Positions 34,425-42,298 of a stretch of 64,000 bases of DNA are shown in pieces. Below the pieces are notes generated by a model. It worked only from the letters and a program-made list of their open reading frames with translations, was not told the origin of the DNA and did not search any database. Both the position numbers and the translations under genes were made by a program. This DNA comes from Beijerinckiaceae bacterium (GTDB taxonomy: Bacteria; Pseudomonadota; Alphaproteobacteria; Rhizobiales; Beijerinckiaceae): contig JALJOM010000001.1 of assembly GCA_024304885.1 (NCBI GenBank), positions 124,001-188,000 of the forward strand, written 5' to 3'. Within the stretch, counting starts at the first letter, position 1; every line of letters starts with the position of its first letter.

Positions 34425-35963
34425 TCACCCCGCCATCTCGGGGGCGGGGGCGAGATCCCTGGCGACGGCGAGGGCTTCCTCGAGGTGGAGCTGCGTGCGT
34501 CGCGGCTCGGGCGCGTGATCCGGGAAATCGGTCCGGGCATGGGCGCCGCGGCTCTCCTCGCGGCGGAGCGCCGCGACGACGATCATGAGCCCGACGAGCG
34601 CGGGATCGCCCGCCCCGCCGTCCTCGCCGTCGAGCGCGGCTGAAGCCAGAGGGTAGAGCGCGGCCGCGGCGTCGCGAAGGCCCTCGCCATCGCGGAGAAC
34701 CCCGGCGGCGTGCGAAAGGATCTTCCGCACCGGCGCCGGATCGGCCGGGCCGATCCGCCATTCGCCGACCTTCGGCCTCACCCGCCGGACCGGTGTCGCA
34801 GCGACACTATCCGCGACCCTGCGCCCGCAGACGACAGCCTCGAGCAGCGAGTTGCTGGCGAGCCGGTTGGCGCCGTGGAGGCCGGTGCAGGCGGCCTCGC
34901 CGCAGGCCCAGAGCCCTTCGATCGACGAGCGGCCGTCGAGGTCCACCGAAATGCCGCCCATGTGGTAATGCGCCGCCGGGCGGATCGGGATCGGCTGCGT
35001 CGCGGGGTCGATCCCGGCCGCATGGCAGAAGCCCGTGATCGCCGGGAATCTCCGCGCGAAATCGAGGTCGGGCACCACACGCGCATCGAGGAACACGCGA
35101 TGCCCGGCTGTCATATGGCGCCAGACCGCGCGCGAGAGGATGTCGCGGGGCGCGAGCTCGGCGCCCGGCACATCGGCCATGAAGCGCTCGCCCGCCTCGT
35201 CCACGAGGATCGCCCCTTCGCCGCGCACGGTCTCGCTCACGAGCTTCAAAGGGTAGCCCGGGGCATCGAGCGCGGTCGGGTGAAACTGGACGAACTCCAT
35301 GTCGCCCATGGCCGCGCCCGCTCGCGCCGCGAGCGCGAGCCCTTGCCCGAAGGATCCGGCGGGATTCGTGCCGTGCAGGAAGAGCCCGCCGACGCCGCCC
35401 GTCGCGATCACCACGCGATCGGCGGCGAAGAGAACCGGGCCGCATTGCGTATTGACGACGAGGCCCGTGACGGTGCCGTCCTCGACGAGGAGCCGGCGCG
35501 CCGCCGCCCGCTCGATGACGGTGATCGAGGGCGTCTCGCGCACGCGCTGCACCAGCGCGGCCATGATCTCGCGCCCGCTCGAATCTCCGCCGGCATGGAC
35601 GATCCTATGGCGCACATGGGCGGCCTCGAGCCCCAGCACGAGCCGACCGTGGGCGTCGCGATCGAAGGGCACGCCGAGCCCGATCAAGCTCTCGATCGCG
35701 GCAGGCGCCGCCGCGAGGATCGTGCGTGCGACATCCGCGTCGCAGAGCCCGTCGCCGGCCTCGAGCGTATCGGCGAGGTGAAGCAAAAGATCATCGTCCG
35801 GCCCGAGCGCGGCGGCGATCCCGCCTTGCGCCAGCACGCTCGAGGCCTCGGTTGAAAGCGGTGCCTTGGCGAGAAGGATCACGGGCTCGGGGGCGAGCGC
35901 GAGCGCTGTGGTCAGGCCGGCGAGGCCGCCACCGACGACGATCGCGGCTCCGTCCGCCTCCAT
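34425..35963 (-). CDS. nadB: L-aspartate oxidase
   Basis: 512 residues from ATG 35963. The N-terminal FAD dinucleotide fold is AAIVVGGGLAGLTTALALAP; further signatures are STEASSVLAQGGIAAALGP, HVRHRIVHAGGDSSGREIM, GGVGGLFLHGTNPAGSFGQG, MEFVQFHPTALDAPGYPLKL and AAHYHMGGISVDLDGRSS. It oxidises L-aspartate to iminoaspartate for NadA. It begins 5 nt after the nadA stop, forming the nadAB operon. A long upstream extension of the frame is antisense to nadA and was discarded. Confidence 0.94.
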   Translation of the reverse strand: MEADGAAIVVGGGLAGLTTALALAPEPVILLAKAPLSTEASSVLAQGGIAAALGPDDDLLLHLADTLEAGDGLCDADVARTILAAAPAAIESLIGLGVPFDRDAHGRLVLGLEAAHVRHRIVHAGGDSSGREIMAALVQRVRETPSITVIERAAARRLLVEDGTVTGLVVNTQCGPVLFAADRVVIATGGVGGLFLHGTNPAGSFGQGLALAARAGAAMGDMEFVQFHPTALDAPGYPLKLVSETVRGEGAILVDEAGERFMADVPGAELAPRDILSRAVWRHMTAGHRVFLDARVVPDLDFARRFPAITGFCHAAGIDPATQPIPIRPAAHYHMGGISVDLDGRSSIEGLWACGEAACTGLHGANRLASNSLLEAVVCGRRVADSVAATPVRRVRPKVGEWRIGPADPAPVRKILSHAAGVLRDGEGLRDAAAALYPLASAALDGEDGGAGDPALVGLMIVVAALRREESRGAHARTDFPDHAPEPRRTQLHLEEALAVARDLAPAPEMAG

Positions 35964-35968
35964 CTGCG

Positions 35969-36952
35969 TCACTTGACGGCCAGCATGCGCTCGACCGCGC
36001 GCCGTGCCGGCGCGGCGATCGCAGGGTCGATCGTCACCTCGTGGCCCATGGTCTCGAGCGCGCCGCGAATGTTGCGCAGCGTGATCCGCTTCATGTGCGG
36101 GCAGAGGTTGCAGGGGCGGATGAACTCGAGGTCGGGATATTGGACCGCGACATTGTCGCTCATCGAGCATTCGGTCAGCAGCACGACCCGGGCTGGGCGG
36201 TTGGAGCCGACATAGGCCGACATGGCCGCGGTAGAGCCCGAGAAATCGGCCTCGGCGACGACCTCGGGCGGGCATTCGGGATGGGCGAGGATCACGACCC
36301 CCGGATAGGCCTCGCGCAGCTCGCGGACTTCCTCCGCGCCGAAGCGCTCGTGGACCTCGCAATGGCCCGCCCAGGAGATGATCTTCACCCCGGTCTCGGC
36401 CGCGACATTGCGGGCGAGATATTCGTCGGGGAGCATGATCACGCGATCGACGCCGAGCGATTCGATGACGGCGCGCGCATTGCCGGAGGTACAGCAGATG
36501 TCGGAGAGGGCTTTGACCGCGGCCGACGTGTTCACATAGGTCACGATCGGCACGCCGGGGTACCTTTGCCGCAGCAGGCGCACATCCTCGGGCGTGATCG
36601 ACTCCGCGAGCGAGCAGCCGGCGGCGGGATCGGGAATGAGAACGGTCTTCTCGGGATTGAGCAGCTTCGCGGTCTCGGCCATGAAATGGACGCCCGCGAG
36701 CACGATGACGTCGGCATCGACATTCATGGCCTCGCGGGCCAGCGCGAGGCTGTCGCCGACGAGGTCCGCCACGCAGTGAAAGATTTCCGGAGTCTGGTAG
36801 TTGTGCGCGAGGACGACGGCATTGCGCCGACGCTTCAGCGTCATGATGGCGTCAATGTCCTGCGCATAGATGGGCCACTCGATCGAGGGAATCGCCCGTT
36901 CGACCTTGGCGTAGAGTCGGGCCGAGGGCGCATTTTCCGCAGTGAGGGCCAT
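35969..36952 (-). CDS. nadA: Quinolinate synthase A
   Basis: 327 residues from ATG 36952 (AGGAG seven bases upstream). The three cysteines that bind the [4Fe-4S] cluster are in [18 protein letters not shown] and RPCNLCPHM. Substrate-site segments [14 protein letters not shown] and [18 protein letters not shown] are typical. It condenses iminoaspartate with DHAP to quinolinate. The start at 36952 was preferred over 36973. The NrtR-type gene lies just upstream on the same strand, and a palindrome sits in the promoter region. Confidence 0.95.
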   Translation of the reverse strand: MALTAENAPSARLYAKVERAIPSIEWPIYAQDIDAIMTLKRRRNAVVLAHNYQTPEIFHCVADLVGDSLALAREAMNVDADVIVLAGVHFMAETAKLLNPEKTVLIPDPAAGCSLAESITPEDVRLLRQRYPGVPIVTYVNTSAAVKALSDICCTSGNARAVIESLGVDRVIMLPDEYLARNVAAETGVKIISWAGHCEVHERFGAEEVRELREAYPGVVILAHPECPPEVVAEADFSGSTAAMSAYVGSNRPARVVLLTECSMSDNVAVQYPDLEFIRPCNLCPHMKRITLRNIRGALETMGHEVTIDPAIAAPARRAVERMLAVK

Positions 36953-36983
36953 GCTTATACTCCTAGTGAGCATTTCTGGCCCA

Positions 36984-37002
36984 TATGCTGGTATTGAGCA
37001 TA
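36984..37002. promoter_or_regulatory. Palindromic operator before nadA, candidate NrtR site
   Basis: TATGCTGGTATTGAGCATA is an imperfect palindrome (TATGCT and AGCATA arms, centre 36993), 32 nt upstream of the nadA start. On the minus strand TTGACA (37013-37008) precedes it, so the site would cover the -35/-10 spacer region and block the promoter. The binding protein is inferred to be the adjacent NrtR-like regulator. Confidence 0.6.
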
Positions 37003-37009
37003 AGATTTG

Positions 37010-37990
37010 TCAAGCCCTCGAGATCGGGAGCTTCGTTCCGACGATCGCCCGCTCGGCGAGGACCTCGCGGCGGAACCTGAAGAGCTTCGCCGGCCGTCCG
37101 CCGGTATCCTGGGCGGTTTCCCCGGTTTCCTCGACGAGCTCCTGGGCCTCGATCAGCCGGCGGAAGTTCTGCTTGTGGACGAGCCGGCCGGCCAAGGCCT
37201 CGACGCAACGCTGGAGCTGCAGCAGCGTGAAGGTTTCCGGCATCAGCTCGAACACGACCGGGTGATACTTGATCTTGGCCCGAAGCCGCGCGATGCCGGT
37301 TGCGAGAATGCGCCGGTGATCGAGGATCATCGCTCGGCCGGGAACTGTGAACCCCTCGCCTTCCGGCGCGGCCCCCCGGAGGGCCTCGGGGATCAGCCTC
37401 GCCTCGTAGAGGAGCTCGTAGCGTTGCAGGACGAGCTCCTCGTTCCAGGGGCGCCCGTCGAGCCCGAAGGTGATGGCGGCCCGCTGGGTCCTTGCCTGGC
37501 GGACCCCGGGGTCGAGCGCGCCGGCGGCCCAAGCTTCGAGCCTCGGCACGAGTGCGGCCTCGATCATCGCCGGGGGACCGTCCCGGTGGTCCTCCCAGGG
37601 AAAGAACGTATACCAGCCGAGCCAGCGGGCTTCCTGCTCCGGCGCGAGCGGTTGCTCGCGCGTGAGGCCGAGATAGCTGATCGAGACGACCCGCTGCCCG
37701 GTCCCGGCACGATCCTTGTCCGCGAAGGTGTAGAGCTGCTCGACATAGCCGAGCGGATGCTTGGTCTGCCGCTCGACCCAGGCCCTGAGGCCCGATTGGA
37801 GCGATCGATGCTCGAGCTCGAAAGGGCCGGAGGGCAGGGCGCGCCGATCCTGGATCGTCAGGACGCGCGGCTCGCCCGCGGTCACCGCGACGAGGACGGC
37901 AATGAGGTCGGCCGCGATCGCGTGGTTGATCGCGAGCGGGGAGGGAAACGACTCGCCTTCGAAAGTCTCTGTGTCGTGCAAGGTCGCCAT
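37010..37990 (-). CDS. nrtR: NAD regulator, NrtR/COG4111-like (Nudix-related)
   Basis: 326 residues. The N-terminal two thirds resemble the degenerate Nudix domain of the COG4111 NAD regulators (LIAVLVAVTAGEPRVLTIQD, GLGYVEQLYTF-like segment PLGYVEQLYTFADKDR). I see no intact Nudix box, so it likely binds rather than cuts its ligand. The C-terminal winged helix is PETFTLLQLQRCVEALAGRL followed by NFRRLIEAQELVEETGE and KLFRFRREVL. It should repress nadA-nadB when ADP-ribose or NAD is plentiful. Its stop overlaps the TTGACA of the nadA promoter. Confidence 0.85.
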   Translation of the reverse strand: MATLHDTETFEGESFPSPLAINHAIAADLIAVLVAVTAGEPRVLTIQDRRALPSGPFELEHRSLQSGLRAWVERQTKHPLGYVEQLYTFADKDRAGTGQRVVSISYLGLTREQPLAPEQEARWLGWYTFFPWEDHRDGPPAMIEAALVPRLEAWAAGALDPGVRQARTQRAAITFGLDGRPWNEELVLQRYELLYEARLIPEALRGAAPEGEGFTVPGRAMILDHRRILATGIARLRAKIKYHPVVFELMPETFTLLQLQRCVEALAGRLVHKQNFRRLIEAQELVEETGETAQDTGGRPAKLFRFRREVLAERAIVGTKLPISRA

Positions 37991-38129
37991 CGCAGCGCTC
38001 GATGGTCATCGTTCGCTTCGCCGGAAGCAAAGGGTGTACGAAGGCCGGCGACGATAGGCTTCCGAGATGAAGTTTCCACCAAAAAAGCTCGTGATCCGGC
38101 ATCGGATCGGGGCACGTGCTCCGCGTGGG

Positions 38130-39371
38130 TCACGTGGGGAGCAACCACCCGGCCCAGGCCGCTGCGATCACGATCACGAGCCCCGGCGCGACGCAAAGCA
38201 CATAGGCGGTGCCGCCGGCGAGGCTCAAGGCGAGCTTTGTGATCGTGTTGGTCGAAAGGGCGACGAGGATCGGGAGCACGGCGTCTGGTGCCTCGAGCTT
38301 GCCTGCGCCGACGAGCGTCGCCACCGAGATCGCCGCCGAATGCGTATCGGCGAGGCCGGCGGCACCCGCCGCGATCGTGACGCCGTTCGGTCCGAACCAA
38401 TCGTCGAGCGCGCGCGAGGCGAGGAGCACCGCGGCGAGCAAGCTCGCAAATCCGAGAGCCGCCCAGAGGCTGAAGGCCTGGCCCCGTTCCGGTGCCTCGG
38501 ACGGGGCGCTCCGCAGCGCCATGGCCGCGAAGATCGCGCCATAGGCGACGGCCGCGGCTCCGGCGCAGAGGAGCGACGCGGCCATGACCCACAGCGTCGC
38601 GAGGTCGGTGGCGGCGAGCAGGATCGCCATCTGGATGATGGTCGCGACTGTGGACAGGACCGCGCCGGCGACGGCCGGCCGGAGCTGGTCGGGGGATTTG
38701 GCCGCCCGCGCGCCCAAGGCTCCGATTGCCGCCGAGCTCGAGACGAACCCCGACGCGAAGCCCGCGAGCGGAAGCCCGAAGCGGGCGCCGAGCGCCCGAA
38801 CCGCGATATGGCCCACGCCCGAGATCGCCATGACGAGGATCACGATGATCCAGATCGCATGCGGGTTGAGGGCATCGAACGGGCCGAGCTGCTCGTCGGG
38901 CAGGAGCGGCAGGACGATCAAGGTCGCCGCGGCGAAGATCAAGGCATCCCTGACCTCGGCCTCGCTGAGAACGGAACGGACGAACTGGTGGAGCGCCGAG
39001 CGCGCGTTCAGCATGATGGTCGCCGCGACGGCGAGGCCTGCGGCGAGCGCCGGCCGGGTCATGGCGAGGCCGCCGAGCAGAGCCGTCACGACGAGCGCGA
39101 TCTCCGTCGTGAGGCCCGGGTCGCCGTCCTGTTCCCGTGAGCAGGCGAGCGCGGTCAGGACGAAGATTCCGCCGGTCGTCACCGCGAGCAGGACCTCCCG
39201 GCCGATCGCGAAGCTCAATGCGCCCGCGAGCGAGACCAGCGCGAAGGTGCGCACCCCTGCGGGCGCTCGATCCGGCCCCGCTCCCTTGCGGCGCTCGCGC
39301 TCGGTGCCGACGAGCAGCCCGATCCCGATCGCGACGGCGAGGCTCAGGATGACCGGATCGAGGGCGAGCAT
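38130..39371 (-). CDS. MgtC/SapB family membrane protein with DUF4010
   Basis: 413 residues from ATG 39371. Residues 1-130 are an MgtC-type domain (LSLAVAIGIGLLVGTERERR, with the conserved GxERE segment), and the rest, with many membrane helices, is DUF4010 (IGALGARAAKSPDQLRPAVA, GVTIAAGAAGLADTHSAAIS). Such fusions are widespread and their function unsettled; MgtC itself affects magnesium homeostasis and ATP synthase in pathogens, but that need not hold here. It is divergent from csp1, sharing a 121-nt region with a perfect palindrome. Confidence 0.85.
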   Translation of the reverse strand: MLALDPVILSLAVAIGIGLLVGTERERRKGAGPDRAPAGVRTFALVSLAGALSFAIGREVLLAVTTGGIFVLTALACSREQDGDPGLTTEIALVVTALLGGLAMTRPALAAGLAVAATIMLNARSALHQFVRSVLSEAEVRDALIFAAATLIVLPLLPDEQLGPFDALNPHAIWIIVILVMAISGVGHIAVRALGARFGLPLAGFASGFVSSSAAIGALGARAAKSPDQLRPAVAGAVLSTVATIIQMAILLAATDLATLWVMAASLLCAGAAAVAYGAIFAAMALRSAPSEAPERGQAFSLWAALGFASLLAAVLLASRALDDWFGPNGVTIAAGAAGLADTHSAAISVATLVGAGKLEAPDAVLPILVALSTNTITKLALSLAGGTAYVLCVAPGLVIVIAAAWAGWLLPT

Positions 39372-39423
39372 AGGCTTCTCGGTTCGATGGAGCGACGTGG
39401 AGCGAGCGCGCGAGGAGAGGCTT

Positions 39424-39440
39424 GGACGAAACTTTCGTCC
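39424..39440. promoter_or_regulatory. Perfect 17-bp palindrome before csp1, candidate operator
   Basis: GGACGAAA-C-TTTCGTCC is a perfect inverted repeat centred 61 nt upstream of csp1 and shared with the divergent MgtC-like gene. A TTGGAC (39422-39427) overlaps its left arm. A metal-responsive regulator is plausible by context only. Confidence 0.5.
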
Positions 39441-39492
39441 TGTGATCCGCGTTCCACCGCCGGCCGTGTAACAGGCCATCGAGGAGGAAATC

Positions 39493-39921
39493 ATGCAACG
39501 TCGTGAGTTCATAGCCGCCGTCGGGACGGCTGCCGCATTGGCGGGTACCTCACAGGCCTTTGCCCAAGTCGAATCCGGGGACATGCATCCCCCGAAATAT
39601 ACGGCGTTGGAAAAAGCTGCGATTCATTGCGTCGCGACCGGCAATGATTGCCTCAGGCACTGCTTCGGCATGTTCATGATGAAGGACACGAGCATGGCCG
39701 AATGCGCCGATTCCGTGTTCCAGCTCGTCTCGACCTGCAATTCCCTCGCGGCCATGGCCGCCATCAACTCGGCCCATACGGGTCATCTCGCCAAGGTGGT
39801 CGAGATGGTCTGCAACGACTGCAAGAAGCAATGTGACAAGTTCCCCAAGATCGACGTCTGCAAAGCTTGTGGTGAATCGTGCCAGAAATGCGCCGAGGAA
39901 TGCCGCAAGATCGCGGCTTGA
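39493..39921 (+). CDS. csp1: Csp1-type copper storage protein
   Basis: 142 residues with a twin-arginine signal (MQRREFIAAVGTAAALAGTS). The mature protein is predicted to be a four-helix bundle lined with cysteines: 13 in all (residues 46, 53, 57, 71, 82, 107, 110, 114, 123, 126, 130, 133, 137), the number found in Methylosinus Csp1. Csp1 stores many Cu(I) ions per monomer inside the bundle and is exported through Tat. GAGGAGG precedes the ATG. It lies alone, divergent from the MgtC-like gene, and is followed by hairpins. Together with the bufferin operon it suggests active copper handling. Confidence 0.92.
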   Translation: MQRREFIAAVGTAAALAGTSQAFAQVESGDMHPPKYTALEKAAIHCVATGNDCLRHCFGMFMMKDTSMAECADSVFQLVSTCNSLAAMAAINSAHTGHLAKVVEMVCNDCKKQCDKFPKIDVCKACGESCQKCAEECRKIAA

Positions 39922-39936
39922 GGGTGTGCCGCCGGG

Positions 39937-39993
39937 GCGCTTTCCGATCCGGTGGAATCGGAAGGCGCTCGAGGTCTGGGTCCGATCGGACCC
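39937..39993 (+). terminator. Hairpin pair after csp1
   Basis: GCGCTTTCCGAT and ATCGGAAGGCGC pair at 11 of 12 positions (39937-39968), and GGGTCCGATCGGACCC (39978-39993) is a perfect palindrome. There is no T-run. The first hairpin resembles the hairpin module of repeat family 2, so terminator function is possible but not certain. Confidence 0.45.
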
Positions 39994-40096
39994 GAGCCAT
40001 TGAAACCACGCCGATTCGGCGTTCTGTATTCAGATTGCCCTAGATCGAAGGGTCGGCTGTTTCCGGGCCCTGGCCTCGGCAGCGTGTAAGCCGCCC

Positions 40097-40954
40097 TCAG
40101 CGGTGCTGCCAGACCTTCACCGACGAAATCACGAGGATCGACGCGAAGAGCGGCAGCAGGATCGAATCGGGCACGCTCCCGAGAAGGCCTGCCCCTACGA
40201 AGGCGCCGCTGATCGACCCGAGCGCCATCACGAGGACAAAGGTCTTGTTCCGCGCCACGACCACGAAAGCGCTGTCACGGCTGTAACGGGTGAATCCTAC
40301 GATCATGGTGGGGAGGCTCACGGCGAGCGACAGGCTGCCGGCGAGCTTGATCTCCGCGCCGAAGAGCAACGCCAATGTAGGGATCAGCAGCTCGCCACCG
40401 GCAACGCCCATCAACGAGCCGACCACTCCGATCGCGAAGCCGGCCGCTACCCCGGCAAGGATCTGCCAGGATCCCGAAAGGAGTGGGGAAGCCGCCATCG
40501 TTCCATGACCGAAGACGAGCGCTCCCGCGATCGACACGAGCAAGATCGCCAAGACGCGATAGAGGTTGCGGGAGCCGAGCCGCGTCGCCCAGCCTGCCCC
40601 GAGCCAGGCGCCGAGAAGGCTGCCGGCGAGAAGGTCGAGGATGATCGGCCAATTTGCGGCGATCGTGACGAACGGCACCGTTCCGGCGCGGAATGGGAGC
40701 GCGGCGGCAACGACGATCAGGCTCATGGCCTTGTTCAGGATGACGGCTTCGAGCGCGCCGAAGCGAAAGAGACCGAGGAGCAACGGCAGTCGGAACTCGG
40801 CGCCTCCGAGGCCGACGAGACCGCCGAGGGAACCGATGAGCGCGCCGCCGGCGAAGGCAGGCAACGCGTCGTGCGCTACGGCGGGACGGCTTTTTCCCTG
40901 AGCTCCATCGAGATCGGAAGCCACGGCAGGATCGGGCGCGGACGAAGCCGGCAT
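40097..40954 (-). CDS. TauE/SafE (TSUP) family permease
   Basis: 285 residues from ATG 40954 (an ATG at 41032 would add a 26-residue basic leader). Eight to nine hydrophobic helices with the two TSUP repeats: GGALIGSLGGLVGLGGAEFRL and FAIGVVGSLMGVAGGELLIP. TSUP proteins carry sulfur or other organic and inorganic anions across the inner membrane; substrate cannot be read directly. It is divergent from a regulator with a periplasmic-binding-type sensor, which hints that the permease moves the ligand the regulator senses (inference). Confidence 0.82.
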   Translation of the reverse strand: MPASSAPDPAVASDLDGAQGKSRPAVAHDALPAFAGGALIGSLGGLVGLGGAEFRLPLLLGLFRFGALEAVILNKAMSLIVVAAALPFRAGTVPFVTIAANWPIILDLLAGSLLGAWLGAGWATRLGSRNLYRVLAILLVSIAGALVFGHGTMAASPLLSGSWQILAGVAAGFAIGVVGSLMGVAGGELLIPTLALLFGAEIKLAGSLSLAVSLPTMIVGFTRYSRDSAFVVVARNKTFVLVMALGSISGAFVGAGLLGSVPDSILLPLFASILVISSVKVWQHR

Positions 40955-41002
40955 GGTCCGGGTCTTCAGGCAGGACGGAATCGTCTTGGACGTCGCTTCG
41001 AC

Positions 41003-41169
41003 GAAACGAGATATAATAATACGAAAACGCATAAGTGCGGACCATTATCTAGGGTTTATGCATGAAATGCGACGAAGTGCGCACTTTTGTAAAGCTGCAT
41101 CCTTCGAAGTTGGACGACATGCCGTCATTTTTATGCATTGTGATATGAAATCGAATGAAACGAGATATA
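41003..41169. promoter_or_regulatory. Pair of 13-bp direct repeats between permease and regulator
   Basis: GAAACGAGATATA occurs identically at 41003-41015 and 41157-41169; the second covers the start codon of the regulator and the first lies about 50 nt before the permease start at 40954. Phrases like TTTATGCAT also occur twice between them. Possible regulator binding sites. Confidence 0.45.
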
Positions 41170-42132
41170 CCCTTGCCTGTGGACGAGCGGAGAGCCCTGA
41201 CCGTCGAAGACGTGGCCGGGATGCTGCATGTCAGCAAGAGCGGGATCTACGCGCTGATCAAGAGCGGCGGCATCGGCTTCTACAAGGTCGGCCGCAAGAT
41301 CCGCTTCACCGATGCGCATGTCCGCGACTATATCGACAGCTCCGGCAAGGCGGCGCGTTCCCCCGCGCGCATCGGGCCTGTGGCGCTCGACGAAGACAGC
41401 TATTTCGACCTGTCGCCGGGCCGCCGCAGCGGGGAAGGATTCATCATCTGCGGGCAGGACCTCATCCTCGATGTCCTGTCGAACTTCATGCGCCTGCACG
41501 GCGTCATGGCGTTGAGAGCCTATATCGGGAGCTACGACAGCCTCGTTTCCCTCTATCACGGCAGGGTCAGCGTCGCGACCGCTCATCTGTGGGATGGGAT
41601 CGGCGACACCTACAACATTCCCTATGTCCGCGCTCTGCTGCCGGGCATCCGATCTGTGATCGTCAATGTCACCTATCGCATGCAGGGCCTCTACGTCGCC
41701 CGGGGCAATCCGAAGTCCATCGTGTCATGGCGAGACTTCGAGCGCGAGGACGTGACCATGATCAACCGCGAGAAAGGTGCGGGGTCGCGAGTGCTGCTCG
41801 ACGAGAACCTCAAGCTGCTCGGCCTCTACGGAAGCCGGATCAAGGGATACGACAACGAGACCCAGTCCCATCTCGCTGTCGCGAGCGCGGTCGGGCGAGG
41901 TGATGCCGATGTGGCTGTCGGCAACGAGAAGATCGCCCGTCAGGTCGAGAATGTGGATTTCGTCCCTATGAAGAAGGAGCGCTACGACCTCGTGATCAAG
42001 AAGGAACAGCTCGACACGCCGGAAGTGACCACAATGCTGACGATTCTGCGCTCCGAAAAGTTCCAGAATGAATTCAAGAGCATCGGCGGATATGATGTCA
42101 CCGATATCGGAAAGCTGGTTGCCGAAACCTGA
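41155..42132 (+). CDS. HTH regulator with periplasmic-binding-protein-like sensor domain
   Basis: 325 residues. The N-terminus is an excisionase-type helix-turn-helix (LTVEDVAGMLHVSKSGIYAL then FYKVGRKIRFTDAHVRDYID). Residues 90-325 form a type-2 periplasmic-binding fold like COG1910 (molybdate-binding-like): FIICGQDLILDVLSNFMRLH, GSYDSLVSLYHGRVSVATAHLWD, and a C-terminal PEVTTMLTILRSEKFQNEFK. Such one-component regulators sense oxyanions such as molybdate or tungstate. It is divergent from the TSUP permease, and a 13-base repeat lies at its start codon and 154 bases upstream. Confidence 0.8.
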   Translation: MKRDIPLPVDERRALTVEDVAGMLHVSKSGIYALIKSGGIGFYKVGRKIRFTDAHVRDYIDSSGKAARSPARIGPVALDEDSYFDLSPGRRSGEGFIICGQDLILDVLSNFMRLHGVMALRAYIGSYDSLVSLYHGRVSVATAHLWDGIGDTYNIPYVRALLPGIRSVIVNVTYRMQGLYVARGNPKSIVSWRDFEREDVTMINREKGAGSRVLLDENLKLLGLYGSRIKGYDNETQSHLAVASAVGRGDADVAVGNEKIARQVENVDFVPMKKERYDLVIKKEQLDTPEVTTMLTILRSEKFQNEFKSIGGYDVTDIGKLVAET

Positions 42133-42298
42133 GGCGGGAAATCGAGCGGGTGCGATCCGAATGCAGGATGCATCTCCGCGCGCCTGCCTTGTCGTAGTTT
42201 CGCGACACGAGCCGTGTCCCTTGCGCTGAAACTGCTCTATGCGTGGACATCACGAGCCCGCGCACCATACGCCGGACCATCCCCCTCGAGCCTCGAAC

